Of a stretch of DNA of 64,000 nucleotides, positions 9,120 to 17,718 are shown piece after piece. Origin of the DNA: Candidatus Palauibacter rhopaloidicola. Lineage in GTDB: Bacteria; Gemmatimonadota; Gemmatimonadetes; Palauibacterales; Palauibacteraceae. The translations under genes and the position numbers were made by a program. Where the stretch lies: the NCBI GenBank assembly GCA_026914155.1, contig JAPPGH010000012.1, positions 80,132 through 144,131 of the forward strand, written 5' to 3'. The notes beneath the pieces are model-generated. The model made no database searches, was not told the DNA's origin, and saw only the letters and a program-made list of their open reading frames with translations. Position 1 is the first letter of the stretch. Each line of letters opens with the position of its first letter.

Positions 9120-10337
9120 ATGATGATGTCAAACGACCGCACCGTTTCGGAGTTGTCCGGCGAGGGACTCGACGCCTGCGTCCGGTTCCTCCAGCGGCTC
9201 ATCCGCACGCAGTCGATGCCCGGCGAAGAAGGCGAGCTGGCCATGCTCGTCACCGAGGAGATGCGCGCGCTCGGCTACGACGAGGTGAAGCATGACGCGG
9301 CGGGCAACGTCATCGGTCTCCTCCGGGGGCTCGGCGACGCCCCGTCGGTGATGTTCAATGCCCACCTCGACCACGTCGACGCCGGGGATCCGGCGGACTG
9401 GCCCCACGACCCCTACGGCGGCGAGATACACGACGGCCTGCTGTGGGGGCGCGGCGCGATCGACATCAAGGGGCCGCTCGCGGCGCAGGTACACGGCGTC
9501 GCCCGCCTCATCGCCACGGAGAAGCGCCCGCCCGGCGATGTCTACGTAACGGCGACGGTACAGGAGGAAGTCGGGGGACTCGGCGCCCGCTACATGGCGG
9601 ACACGCTGCAGCCCGACCTGGTCCTGATCGGCGAGCCCAGCCGGAACGAGGTCCGTCGCGGACACCGGGGCCGGATCGAACTCCGCGTCCAGGTGCGGGG
9701 GAAGATGGCTCACGCCTCGATGACCGACATCGGCCGCAACCCGCTGACCGTGCTCGGACGCTTCCTCGCGGCGCTGGAAGACGTCGACCTCCCACACGAT
9801 CCCGACCTGGGCACCTGCTCGATCGCCCCGACGCTCATCGGAACGGATCAGACCAGCGGCAATGTCATCCCGGGCCTGGCGGAAGTCACGCTCGACTGCC
9901 GCACCGTCACCGGGCAGGACGCGGCTTCGCTGCGGGAGCAACTCCTTCCGGTGCTTCGGGCGTGCGAGATCGAGGGATCGAGCAGCGACATCCTGATCCC
10001 GCAGCACGAACGCGCCAGCTATGCGGGGTACGAGATGACGTATCCGGCCGACAACCCGGCGCTCTCGCTACCCGCCGACCACGAAGCGATCCGCACGGCG
10101 GTCGAGGTCCTGGCCGGCCCGCTCGGGGCCGAGCCGCCGGTCGACATCTGGGACTTCGCGACCGATGGCGGACACTTCGGGCTCGCGGGCATGACCGTGG
10201 TCGGGTTCGGGCCCGGAGACGACCGCCTGGCCCACACCGTCCACGAGCACATCGTGATCGACGAACTGGCGACGGGAATCCGCGGCAACGCGGCCCTCGC
10301 GTTCCTCTGGCCGGCCCGCTACGCCCGAGCGAGCTGA
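9120..10337 (+). CDS. M20-family metallohydrolase (YgeY/ArgE/DapE type)
   Basis: 405-residue zinc-dependent exo-hydrolase. Metal ligands are visible in order: HLDHVD near residue 80, GRGAIDIKG with the bridging aspartate near 115, VQEEVGG with the general-base glutamate near 145, and GEPS near 170. A dimerisation domain follows (RGKMAHAS onward). The C-terminal LAHTVHEH supplies the last histidine. The arrangement GRG.xDxKGPLA...GEP resembles YgeY, which in E. coli lies in the xanthine-dehydrogenase gene cluster; here an M20 enzyme also shares a region with a molybdenum hydroxylase. The start could be any of three near-consecutive ATG/GTC-adjacent codons; the first ATG is used. Convergent with the symporter, 18 bases away. 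Confidence 0.86.
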   Translation: MMMSNDRTVSELSGEGLDACVRFLQRLIRTQSMPGEEGELAMLVTEEMRALGYDEVKHDAAGNVIGLLRGLGDAPSVMFNAHLDHVDAGDPADWPHDPYGGEIHDGLLWGRGAIDIKGPLAAQVHGVARLIATEKRPPGDVYVTATVQEEVGGLGARYMADTLQPDLVLIGEPSRNEVRRGHRGRIELRVQVRGKMAHASMTDIGRNPLTVLGRFLAALEDVDLPHDPDLGTCSIAPTLIGTDQTSGNVIPGLAEVTLDCRTVTGQDAASLREQLLPVLRACEIEGSSSDILIPQHERASYAGYEMTYPADNPALSLPADHEAIRTAVEVLAGPLGAEPPVDIWDFATDGGHFGLAGMTVVGFGPGDDRLAHTVHEHIVIDELATGIRGNAALAFLWPARYARAS

Positions 10338-10355
10338 CCCGCCGCCGAACGATCG

Positions 10356-11846
10356 CTAGTTGTCGATGAACTCGGCGACGTGCGCGGGGGCGAGGCGTGT
10401 GGTGTGGCGGGAGACCGCGATCATGACGATCACGTTCCCGACCATCCCGTAGATCCCCGGGTGGACGCCGGCGGTCGCGGCGGCTGAGACGAGATCCAGC
10501 CGCAGGGCCAGATCGAGGAGGAACGCGATGCCGCCGCCCGTCACGAGGCCCCACAGCGCCCCCGCGCGCGTGACGCCCCGCCACAGGAAGGTCACGACCG
10601 TCAGCGGGAAGAGTTGCGCGATGAACCCGTAGCTGAGGAGCAGCAGCTCGACGAGGCTGAGTCCGGGGATCAGCGCGAGCACGTAGCTGGCAGCGCCCAC
10701 GAGGATCACCATGAGGCGGATCCAGTGCCGCTGCGCCGCGTCGTCGAGCGCGCCCGGCCGCAGGTTCCCCCAGAAGTCGCGGACCGCCACGGATCCCGCC
10801 GCGTGCAGGAGCGCGTCCCCTGTGGACATCGAGGCCGCGAGCGCTCCCGCGCAGAAGAGGCCCACGATGACCGGCGGCAAGCCGATCAGCGCCGACGTCA
10901 CGATCGTGGGCAGGATGGCGTCCGCCGGCTCGACGCCGGGGAAGGCGAGCACGCCCGAGAACCCGATGAAGAGGATGGGGACGAGGAAGAGCGCGAAGGT
11001 CGGATAGTAGACGACCGTCCGCTTGAGGGTGTCCACGTCGCGGGCCGTGTAGATCTTCATGAAATAGTGCGGCCACACGCTGAACCCGAAGGCGGAGATG
11101 GCGACCGAACTCGAGTAGGCGCCCCAGCTCCATGGCTGTCCGTCCGCGCCGAGTCCCGGCCCCCGCAGCATGTCCGGGAGCCCGGCGGCGATCGCGTCGA
11201 ACATGGGTCCCACGCCGCCGTGGAGCTTCGCCGGCAGGTAGAGGCCGAGCCCCCACGCGAGCACCATCATGAACATCCCCTGGAAGGTGTTCGTCCAGCC
11301 GACTCCCAGGACGCCGCTCCGGAAGACGTAGACGAGGACGACCCCGTACGCGATCGCCGACCCCGCCCACTGTGGGACGCGCCCCTCCGTCACCACGTTG
11401 AAGACGTATCCCGCCCCCTTCATCTGGATCACCAGGTAGGGGACGAAGGCGAAGATGGAGAGAACCGCGAGGATGGCCGGGATCGCGCGGCTGTCGAAGC
11501 GGTGCGCGAAGAGTTCGGCCTGCGTGACGTAGCCGAAGCGCCGGCCGAGGGCGGCGACGCGCGGTCCGAAGAAGTACCACGGGACGAGCCCGACGGACGC
11601 GTAGGCGAGGATGTAGAAGGCCGCCGCCCCGCGCGAATAGGCCCAGCCGGGCCCGCCCAGGAAGGCGAAGGCGCTGAACACCGAGGCCCCCATGATGAAG
11701 TAGAGGACGAGGAAGTTCAGCGAGCGGTCGCCCGCGACATAACCCTCCGTGCTGTCCGAGGCGTGGCGGCCGGAGGCGAGCCCGATCGCGAGCGAGGCGA
11801 GCAGGTACCCGATCGTGACGAGGAAGACGATCAGCCAGGCCGCCAT
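10356..11846 (-). CDS. Sodium:solute symporter, large subunit
   Basis: 496-residue SSS (SLC5-like) transporter of about 13 membrane helices. N-terminal hydrophobic AAWLIVFLVTIGYLLASLAIG leads into the family-typical segments GYVAGDRSLNFLVLYF and FLGGPGWAYSRGAAAFY, followed by YVTQAELFAHRF. These proteins import small solutes with Na+. The ATG at 11846 overlaps by one base the stop of a short upstream membrane protein, giving ATGA-type coupling. Lying opposite the amidase and M20 genes, it is the likely uptake route for the cluster's substrate or a related organic acid; that link is inference. Confidence 0.9.
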   Translation of the reverse strand: MAAWLIVFLVTIGYLLASLAIGLASGRHASDSTEGYVAGDRSLNFLVLYFIMGASVFSAFAFLGGPGWAYSRGAAAFYILAYASVGLVPWYFFGPRVAALGRRFGYVTQAELFAHRFDSRAIPAILAVLSIFAFVPYLVIQMKGAGYVFNVVTEGRVPQWAGSAIAYGVVLVYVFRSGVLGVGWTNTFQGMFMMVLAWGLGLYLPAKLHGGVGPMFDAIAAGLPDMLRGPGLGADGQPWSWGAYSSSVAISAFGFSVWPHYFMKIYTARDVDTLKRTVVYYPTFALFLVPILFIGFSGVLAFPGVEPADAILPTIVTSALIGLPPVIVGLFCAGALAASMSTGDALLHAAGSVAVRDFWGNLRPGALDDAAQRHWIRLMVILVGAASYVLALIPGLSLVELLLLSYGFIAQLFPLTVVTFLWRGVTRAGALWGLVTGGGIAFLLDLALRLDLVSAAATAGVHPGIYGMVGNVIVMIAVSRHTTRLAPAHVAEFIDN

Positions 11847-12112
11847 CAGCCGCTCTCGCCGTTCGGATCGCCGTCGCCGGCCTCCCGCTTCCGTTCCCAC
11901 AGGTAGTACCCGAAGAGAACGAAGAAGGAGAAGAGGAGCCCGACCACGACATAGAAGAGCGAGAACGGCATCGCGAGCACGCGGGGCTCGATGGTGGCGA
12001 ACCGCGGATAGATCGGCCATACGAGCGCCGTGAAGAGCAGCACGTAGAAGACCGCGACGGCGATGGCGACGGGGTGGCGGTCGGGAGGCGCGGCTCGGCG
12101 TGGTTCGTCCAT
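11846..12112 (-). CDS. Small membrane subunit of the symporter (DUF3311/YhdT-like)
   Basis: 88-residue protein with two hydrophobic segments, AIAVAVFYVLLFTALVWPIY (about 15-36) and SLFYVVVGLLFSFFVLFGYYLW (about 50-72), and a charged C-terminal tail. Small two-helix proteins of this kind commonly precede SSS permeases, for example YhdT upstream of PanF. Its stop overlaps the permease start by one base, so the two are made together. The ATG at 12112 faces the divergent hydrolase gene 83 bases away; that gap must hold both promoters, although I could not pick a convincing -35/-10 pair. Confidence 0.8.
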   Translation of the reverse strand: MDEPRRAAPPDRHPVAIAVAVFYVLLFTALVWPIYPRFATIEPRVLAMPFSLFYVVVGLLFSFFVLFGYYLWERKREAGDGDPNGESG

Positions 12113-12195
12113 CGCCGCAAAAGGCCGGCTGCGCCGGACCCGGTCAAGACTGGCCGAACGGTTGAACGGCGGGCTCGATCGAACGATCTTGCCGC

Positions 12196-13221
12196 ATGTC
12201 CCGCATCAAGCGAAGCCGCATGCGCCCTGCCGTCGCCCCCGGCCTGCTCGTCGTCTGCCACGCGCTGGCGTTTTCGGCGTGCCGCCCCGGAGGGGATTCA
12301 TCCGGCGCCGCCGAAGCCCCCGGCGATGGCGAGATGTCGCCGTCCGCCGCGGGCGTTGCGGTTGGAGGCGTCGATCTCTCCACCGGGACGCACGTCGTGC
12401 TGCTGGGGACGGGGACGCCCAACCCCGAACCGGAGGCGTCGGGCCCGGCCACCGCGGTATTGGTGGACGGGCGAGCCTACATCGTGGACGCGGGCGTGGG
12501 CCTCGTACGACGCGCGGCGGAAGCGGCCGACCGCTACGGAGCCGAGGGCCTCACGGCGGCGCGGCTGGACATCGCCTTCCTCACTCACCTGCACAGCGAC
12601 CACACGATCGGGTTGCCGGACCTGATCCACACGCCCTGGGTGGCCGAGCGGGAGGCGCCGCTGAAGCTGTTCGGCCCCGGCGGGACGGCGGCGATGGCCG
12701 TGCACCTGACGGCCGCGTGGGAGGCGGACATCGAGAACCGGCTCGGTGGCCACCAGCCGTCGACACCGGACGGGTGGCGCGTGGAGGCGGTCGAAATCGC
12801 CCCGGGGGTCATCTACGAGGACGACCGCGTCCGCGTGACCGCCTTCGCCGTGGTGCATACGGGGTGGCCGGAGGCCTACGGCTTTCGGTTCGACGCTGCG
12901 GGGCGCTCGGTGGTCCTCTCCGGCGATACCGCTCCGACCGAGGCGGTCGTCGAGATGTGCGCGGGGTGCGATGTGCTGGTGCACGAGGTGTACTCGGCGA
13001 CGACGTTCCGTGACCGTCCGCCGGAGTGGCAGTCGTATCACGCGCAGGCCCACACCTCGACCGTCGAACTGGCGGAACTCGCCGTGCGGGCGCGCCCGGG
13101 GATCCTCGTCCTGCATCACCAGTTGGGCTGGGGAGCGACACCCGAGGAGATGGTCGCGGAGATTCGCGCCGCCGGCTACGACGGACCGCTCGCATACGGC
13201 CGGGACCTGGACGTGTACTAG
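12196..13221 (+). CDS. Exported metallo-beta-lactamase-fold hydrolase
   Basis: 341-residue MBL-fold protein with an N-terminal export signal ending FSACRPGG, so probably a lipoprotein although the lipobox is imperfect (F at -3). Metal ligands are clear: THLHSDHTIGLPDL (HxHxDH), VHTGWPEAYGF, SGDTAP and a final HHQ, the pattern of RNase Z/arylsulfatase-like MBL enzymes. Because it is exported, RNase Z activity on tRNA is unlikely; a phosphodiesterase, sulfatase or lactonase-type role is more plausible. The next gene starts 5 bases after its stop, indicating an operon. Substrate unknown. Confidence 0.83.
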   Translation: MSRIKRSRMRPAVAPGLLVVCHALAFSACRPGGDSSGAAEAPGDGEMSPSAAGVAVGGVDLSTGTHVVLLGTGTPNPEPEASGPATAVLVDGRAYIVDAGVGLVRRAAEAADRYGAEGLTAARLDIAFLTHLHSDHTIGLPDLIHTPWVAEREAPLKLFGPGGTAAMAVHLTAAWEADIENRLGGHQPSTPDGWRVEAVEIAPGVIYEDDRVRVTAFAVVHTGWPEAYGFRFDAAGRSVVLSGDTAPTEAVVEMCAGCDVLVHEVYSATTFRDRPPEWQSYHAQAHTSTVELAELAVRARPGILVLHHQLGWGATPEEMVAEIRAAGYDGPLAYGRDLDVY

Positions 13222-13225
13222 TGTA

Positions 13226-15031
13226 GTGTCGCCACCGGGCTGGACCCTCCGGACCCACGCCTCCCGCGCGGCGCTTGCCTCGACCCTCGCGCTCATCGCG
13301 CTCGCGGCGCCGGCGGTCGCCACGGCCCCGGCCCAATCCCGCGAGCCTCCCGCATCTCCCAATGCCGCCTCGGCGCTGAAGATGGCGCGCGACGCTCAGC
13401 GCGCATTCGAGCACGTCCGGCGCCGCAACTTCCCGCGCGGCCCGCTGGTCAACCCGAGATGCGGCGAGGGGATCGGGCGCTTCTGCCTCGTCGAGGGGTG
13501 GGACGACGACGATTGGGAGCCGGTCCCGGAGGAGCCGGAGGTCGTGGAGGAGCGGCACGTCCTGATCGCGGTCCTCGACAGCGCCGCCCGGATGATCCCT
13601 GGCGACGAGTGGCTCATGGGGCAGCGCGTCGCCTACCGACTGGAGGCCGGCCGCGCGGAGGAGGCGCTCGCGCTGCTGGAAGCCTGCCGCGCGGAGAGTG
13701 CGTGGTGCGCCGGCCTGGCCGGATTCGTCCTCCAGGAGAGCGGCCGCTATGCGGAGGCGGAGGAGGCCTTCGACCGCGCGCTCGGCCGGATGACCGAGGA
13801 AGAACGCTGTGGCTGGACCGAACTCGGGCCCGTACTCGACCGCCGGACGCGCGGCCGCTACGAGCGCCTCGCCTGCGGCAGCCCGCCGCGGCGCGCCGTG
13901 GAGCGCTCGTTCTGGCACCTCTCGGACCCGCTGTGGCTCGTTCCGGGGATGGAGCGGCGCTCCGAACACCTCACCCGCCGCGTCCGCGCCGCGCTCCAGG
14001 CCGACGCCGCGAGCCCCTGGGGGATGCGGTGGGGCGACGACCTCACCGAGATCACGCTGCGCTTCGGGTGGCCCGCCGGCTGGGAGCGGGCACGCCGCCG
14101 GTTCGTCGGCTCGCGCACCGACGAGATCATCTGGTCGCACCGCCTTCCGGGGGCGCAGAGGTTCACCGTGCTGCAGCTCGGGCCTGCCGACGACGGGCTG
14201 CTGTGGAACCTGGATGAGCCGGAGGGCCGCACGAGCTGGGCGCCGGCCTTCGGCGAAATCGCGGACCTTCCTCACCAGGCGGCCAGCTTCCGACGCGAAG
14301 GGCGCCGACGCGTGGTGGCCGCGTTCACATGGCCGGACTCCCTGCCGTCCTGCGACCTGGAAAGCGGCCTCTTCCTCGCCGACGCCCACGGCGTGACGGC
14401 CTCGCGCACCGGCCGGGGCAGCGGGCCGCTGGCGGTCGCGGAGCCCCGGGGATTCGCACCGGCCACGCTCGTCGGCGTGGAAGCGCGGTGCGGCGACGAA
14501 CCCGGCGCCGCCCGTGCGCGGCTGCCCCTCGCCGCCGGCCATCCGCTCTTGTCCGACATCCTGTTGCTGGACGCCGGCGGCGCCTCCCCGGCGACGCTCT
14601 CGGAAGCGCTTGCCCTGGCGCGAGGCGACCGCACGGCCCGGGCGGGCGAGACGCTCGCCGTCTACTGGGAGTGGTACGGCTCCCCCGCCCCCGCCGGCGC
14701 GCTCCAGGTGACGCTGTCGCTGACGCGGGAGGGGAAGGGGTTCTGGCGCAGGGCACTCGAATGGAGCGGCCTCGCCAGCGACGGCACGGAACAGGCGGGC
14801 ATCCGCTGGCTGGAGCCGGTGACGAGTCCGGCGGCCGAGGGCCGCACCGTCGAACTCCGTCTTCCCATGCTCGACGAGGCGCGGTATCGCCTCACGCTCC
14901 AGGTCGTTTCCCCGACGGAAGGGACGGCCGAGTCCAGCACCGAAATCGAAATCGTCGCCCCGCCGCCGCCCGCCGCCACGACCACCGCTGCGCCGTTGAA
15001 GGGCGTCGGCGGTGCAGCGGACGCGCCGTGA
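13226..15031 (+). CDS. Secreted protein with TPR-like repeat and degenerate GWxTD-like domain
   Basis: 601-residue exported protein. The GTG at 13226 begins a signal peptide (LASTLALIALAAPAVATAPAQ). Residues about 125-200 look like two helix-turn-helix TPR units (AEEALALLEACRAES, YAEAEEAFDRALGRM). The next part, FWHLSDPLWLVPGMERRSEH followed by GDDLTEITLRFGWP, resembles the 'FW...DP...pgNE..EH...' and 'iylRfG.P' blocks of GWxTD-domain proteins, but the GWxTD signature itself is not intact. The C-terminus holds VYWEWYG and beta-rich sequence as in those proteins. Function unknown. It begins 5 bases after the MBL gene. Confidence 0.72.
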   Translation: MSPPGWTLRTHASRAALASTLALIALAAPAVATAPAQSREPPASPNAASALKMARDAQRAFEHVRRRNFPRGPLVNPRCGEGIGRFCLVEGWDDDDWEPVPEEPEVVEERHVLIAVLDSAARMIPGDEWLMGQRVAYRLEAGRAEEALALLEACRAESAWCAGLAGFVLQESGRYAEAEEAFDRALGRMTEEERCGWTELGPVLDRRTRGRYERLACGSPPRRAVERSFWHLSDPLWLVPGMERRSEHLTRRVRAALQADAASPWGMRWGDDLTEITLRFGWPAGWERARRRFVGSRTDEIIWSHRLPGAQRFTVLQLGPADDGLLWNLDEPEGRTSWAPAFGEIADLPHQAASFRREGRRRVVAAFTWPDSLPSCDLESGLFLADAHGVTASRTGRGSGPLAVAEPRGFAPATLVGVEARCGDEPGAARARLPLAAGHPLLSDILLLDAGGASPATLSEALALARGDRTARAGETLAVYWEWYGSPAPAGALQVTLSLTREGKGFWRRALEWSGLASDGTEQAGIRWLEPVTSPAAEGRTVELRLPMLDEARYRLTLQVVSPTEGTAESSTEIEIVAPPPPAATTTAAPLKGVGGAADAP

Positions 15032-15107
15032 CGCGCCCGCCCCCAACGTGCATATTCCGCCCCCGCCCGATGACCGAATCGACTCGCAGCCGACACCGGA
15101 GGCCCCC

Positions 15108-15932
15108 ATGAACCACCGCGCCCAACTCCCGCGACGCCTCGGCCCCGTCCTGGCCCTTGCCCTCGCCGCAACCGCGGGCTGCGCACCGGACGGTTCTTCT
15201 CCCGCGGCCTCGACCGCCGCGCTCGAGCCCGACCAGGTTCTCGCCGATTCGCTCATCGGCGCCTGGGTCGAGGCCGCGGGCGGCATGGACGCCTGGCACG
15301 GCATCGAGTCGGCCCGCTACACGATCACGACCGTATGGTATGATTCCGTCGGCGAAATCCGCCGCATGCGCCCGCGCCGCGTCGAATACCGCAAGGTGGA
15401 CGGCGTCGAGCAGACCCGGATCGAGCGCCCCGAGGCCGAGGGCCTCTACGTCCAGACCTTCACGGGCTCCGACATGTGGGCCACGCTCAACGAACGGCTT
15501 CTGGAGCCGGGAATCCGGGCCTGGGACGAGTCCGAATACGTGGGGCGGGACGTGGTCTACTGGTTCGGGCTCCCGTACAAGCTCTACGACCCCGGCGTGA
15601 ACCGGCGGGCCGGAGCCCGGGACGAAGGGGGATACGAGGTGCGCATCACCTTCGGCGACGGCGTCGGTCTCCAGTCCGGCGACCGCTACTTCTACTACTT
15701 CCTCGACGACGACCCCTGGCCCGAGCAGGTCCACTACATCTCGCAGGGAAGAGGCGAGGAGAGCCGGGCGCGCATGTACTGGGACGGTTACCGGACGGTC
15801 GGCGACTTCACGTACGTCATCTCGCGGCTCTACCGGGACACGGAGATGAACCCGACCCGCGAACTCCGCCATGATGACGTCGAACTGAACCCGGTGCTGT
15901 CGGACTCGATCTTCCGGCGGCCGGGTTCGTGA
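15108..15932 (+). CDS. Putative lipoprotein, LolA-like fold suspected
   Basis: 274 residues with a lipoprotein signal: hydrophobic LGPVLALALAATAGC with lipobox TAGC, so the mature N-terminus is cysteine and the protein is membrane-anchored in the envelope. The mature part starts with AWVEAAGGMDAWHGIESARYTI and is rich in beta strands with many aromatic residues (RYFYYFLDDDPWPEQVHYI), the style of outer-membrane-lipoprotein-sorting-like folds, but no catalytic motif is visible. ATG at 15108; the stop overlaps the following DtxR-family regulator by four bases (GTGA), so the two are co-expressed. Function unknown. Confidence 0.75.
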   Translation: MNHRAQLPRRLGPVLALALAATAGCAPDGSSPAASTAALEPDQVLADSLIGAWVEAAGGMDAWHGIESARYTITTVWYDSVGEIRRMRPRRVEYRKVDGVEQTRIERPEAEGLYVQTFTGSDMWATLNERLLEPGIRAWDESEYVGRDVVYWFGLPYKLYDPGVNRRAGARDEGGYEVRITFGDGVGLQSGDRYFYYFLDDDPWPEQVHYISQGRGEESRARMYWDGYRTVGDFTYVISRLYRDTEMNPTRELRHDDVELNPVLSDSIFRRPGS

Positions 15933-16597
15933 AGTCGGGTCCCGCGGACCCGAGCCGGGCGGTCGAAGACTATCTGAAGGCCGTCTACAAGCTCCAGCAG
16001 TCCGGCGACCCCGTGTCCACGACGGCGCTGGCCGAGGAACTGGACCGCTCCGCGGCGTCCGTCACGAACATGGTCAAGAGCCTGGCGGCGCAGGGGCTCC
16101 TCCGGCACACCCCGTACCGCGGGGTGCTCCTCACAGCCACGGGAAAGGCGGCGGCGCTGCGGATCATCCGCAGGCACCGGGTGATCGAACTGTATCTGAT
16201 CGAGCGCCTCGGCTTCTCATGGGAGGATGTGCACGCCGAGGCCGAGCGGCTCGAGCACGCGGCCTCGGAAGCGCTCATCGACCGGATGGCGCAGGCGCTG
16301 GGAGAACCGTCGATCGACCCCCACGGCAGCCCGATCCCGACGCGGGACGGCGAACTCGCGCGCACCGAGTGGATCCCCCTCGCGGAGTTGAAGGGAGGGC
16401 GCGGCGTCGTGCGCGAGGTCTCCGACCGGAGTCCGCGGATGCTGCGGGAACTCGCCGCGCTCGGGCTCTTCCCGGGCACGCGCATACGGTTCCTGGGGGA
16501 GGGGGCGGATGGCGTCGCCCGTCTCGAAGTGGACGACCGTTCCTTCGACGTCGAGCCCGTCCTCGCGCGCGCCGTCTTCGTCGAACGCGAGTCCTAG
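15929..16597 (+). CDS. DtxR/MntR-family metal-dependent transcriptional regulator
   Basis: 222-residue Fe(II)- or Mn(II)-responsive repressor. N-terminal winged helix (AVEDYLKAVYKLQQ, TTALAEELDRSAASVTNMVKSLAAQGLL), then the dimerisation/metal domain with HRVIELYLIERLGFSWEDVHAEAERLEH (E and H ligands), and a C-terminal SH3-like FeoA domain (RMLRELAALGLFPGTRIRFLG). It is full length, unlike short MntR proteins that lack the third domain. GTG start overlaps the lipoprotein stop by four bases. Its targets are not evident here; no metal transporter lies next to it. Convergent with the sirtuin gene, 13 bases apart. Confidence 0.9.
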   Translation: MKSGPADPSRAVEDYLKAVYKLQQSGDPVSTTALAEELDRSAASVTNMVKSLAAQGLLRHTPYRGVLLTATGKAAALRIIRRHRVIELYLIERLGFSWEDVHAEAERLEHAASEALIDRMAQALGEPSIDPHGSPIPTRDGELARTEWIPLAELKGGRGVVREVSDRSPRMLRELAALGLFPGTRIRFLGEGADGVARLEVDDRSFDVEPVLARAVFVERES

Positions 16598-16610
16598 CAG
16601 AGTTCCGACA

Positions 16611-17363
16611 CTAGTCCAGCAGGGCGGGGAGGACCGAGCCGGCCTCGCCGCGCAGCGCCGCTGCGGCAACCTCCGTGAGGGCGGTGCGCCGCACGTTGAC
16701 CTCCACGATGAGCCCGCCGGCCTCACGCGTCGCGAGCGGCAGCGCGGCCGCGGGGTAGACGACGGCGCTCGTCCCGACGACCAGACACAGATCTGCCCGC
16801 TCCGCCAGCCGGCGCGCGCGGTCCAGCAGGTCCGGGTCGAGCGTCTCGCCGAAGAGGACGACATCGGGTCGCCGGAGACCCCCGCAGCTGGAACACCGGG
16901 GAAGCGTCTCGCCGAGCGGCTCGGCGGGCCAGCGCGCCGCGCAGGACTCACAGCGGTCGCGCCCGACGGCGCCGTGAAGCTCGAGCGGGAGCGCCGTCTC
17001 CGCGGGATCCTCCCCCGCCTCTTCCAGCGCGGCGCGCGTGTGGAGCCCATCGACGTTCTGGGTCACGAGCCCGGCCTCACCGCGCCGCAGGAAAAAGCGC
17101 GCCAGCGCCCGGTGCCCTTCGTTGGGCCGGCAGTCGGCGAGCGCCGAGCGCCGCCAGGCGTACCACTCGAGCACGGTCCGCGGATCGCGCGCCAGCGCTT
17201 CGGGCGTGGCGAGTTCCTCCGGGCGGTAGCTCTTCCACAGCCCGCCGGCGTCTCGGAACGTCGGCACCCCCGACTCGGCCGAAATCCCCGCCCCCGTCAG
17301 CGCGACCACGCGGCGCGCTTCCCGCACGAGTCGACGCGCCTGTCGCCATTGACCCTGTTCCAT
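16611..17363 (-). CDS. cobB: NAD-dependent protein deacylase, sirtuin class III-like
   Basis: 250-residue sirtuin removing acyl groups from lysines using NAD+. Motifs in order: GAGISAESGVPTFRD (NAD binding), TQNVDGLH, catalytic histidine in LELHG, four zinc cysteines as CESC and CSSC, PDVVLFGE and GTSAVVYPAA. The substrate helix reads LEWYAWRRS; the Y-x-x-R pair matches the Tyr/Arg that recognise succinyl or malonyl groups in SIRT5 and E. coli CobB, so desuccinylase/demalonylase activity is likely besides deacetylation. ATG at 17363 is used; extension upstream is low-complexity sequence. Confidence 0.92.
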   Translation of the reverse strand: MEQGQWRQARRLVREARRVVALTGAGISAESGVPTFRDAGGLWKSYRPEELATPEALARDPRTVLEWYAWRRSALADCRPNEGHRALARFFLRRGEAGLVTQNVDGLHTRAALEEAGEDPAETALPLELHGAVGRDRCESCAARWPAEPLGETLPRCSSCGGLRRPDVVLFGETLDPDLLDRARRLAERADLCLVVGTSAVVYPAAALPLATREAGGLIVEVNVRRTALTEVAAAALRGEAGSVLPALLD

Positions 17364-17469
17364 CGTATCCCGATCTTGTGACCCCGACCTCAACCTGGGC
17401 CCGCATGCCGCGCCCGAGCCCGCAGCGCCGCCCCGAAGGACGACGAACCGGATAACGGACGATGAACGC

Positions 17470-17718
17470 GTGAGCATGAGAATCAAGGCCGAGGGAGACG
17501 TGTGGCGGGCCGAACTCGCCGAGGAGAACGGAGAGCGCGTCGTCGTGTTCTTCTGCCAGAGCACGGACCAGCGCCCCTACCGGGTGGTTCGCCTGGACCC
17601 GGATCGGTACGGCGGGAGTGAAACCCCGGAGGAAATGCCGGAGGAGGAACTCCGGGACCTGTTCGAGGCCTCTCGTTCGATGGGAATTCCCCGCGACTAT
17701 CCGACCTACAGTCGGTGA
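17470..17718 (+). CDS. Small conserved-looking hypothetical protein
   Basis: 82 residues, GTG at 17470 or in-frame ATG at 17476. The protein is acidic with a beta-rich first half (VWRAELAEENGERVVVFFC) and an acidic helix (EEMPEEELRDLFEASRSM), with no signal peptide, membrane segment or known motif. Its stop overlaps the start of the PHP phosphoesterase by four bases (GTGA), which is the main reason for trusting it. I do not recognise the family and assign no function. Confidence 0.65.
   Translation: MSMRIKAEGDVWRAELAEENGERVVVFFCQSTDQRPYRVVRLDPDRYGGSETPEEMPEEELRDLFEASRSMGIPRDYPTYSR

Noticed and set aside
12196..13221. RNase Z for tRNA 3' processing
   Set aside because: The HxHxDH layout is similar, but an export signal places the protein outside the cytoplasm.
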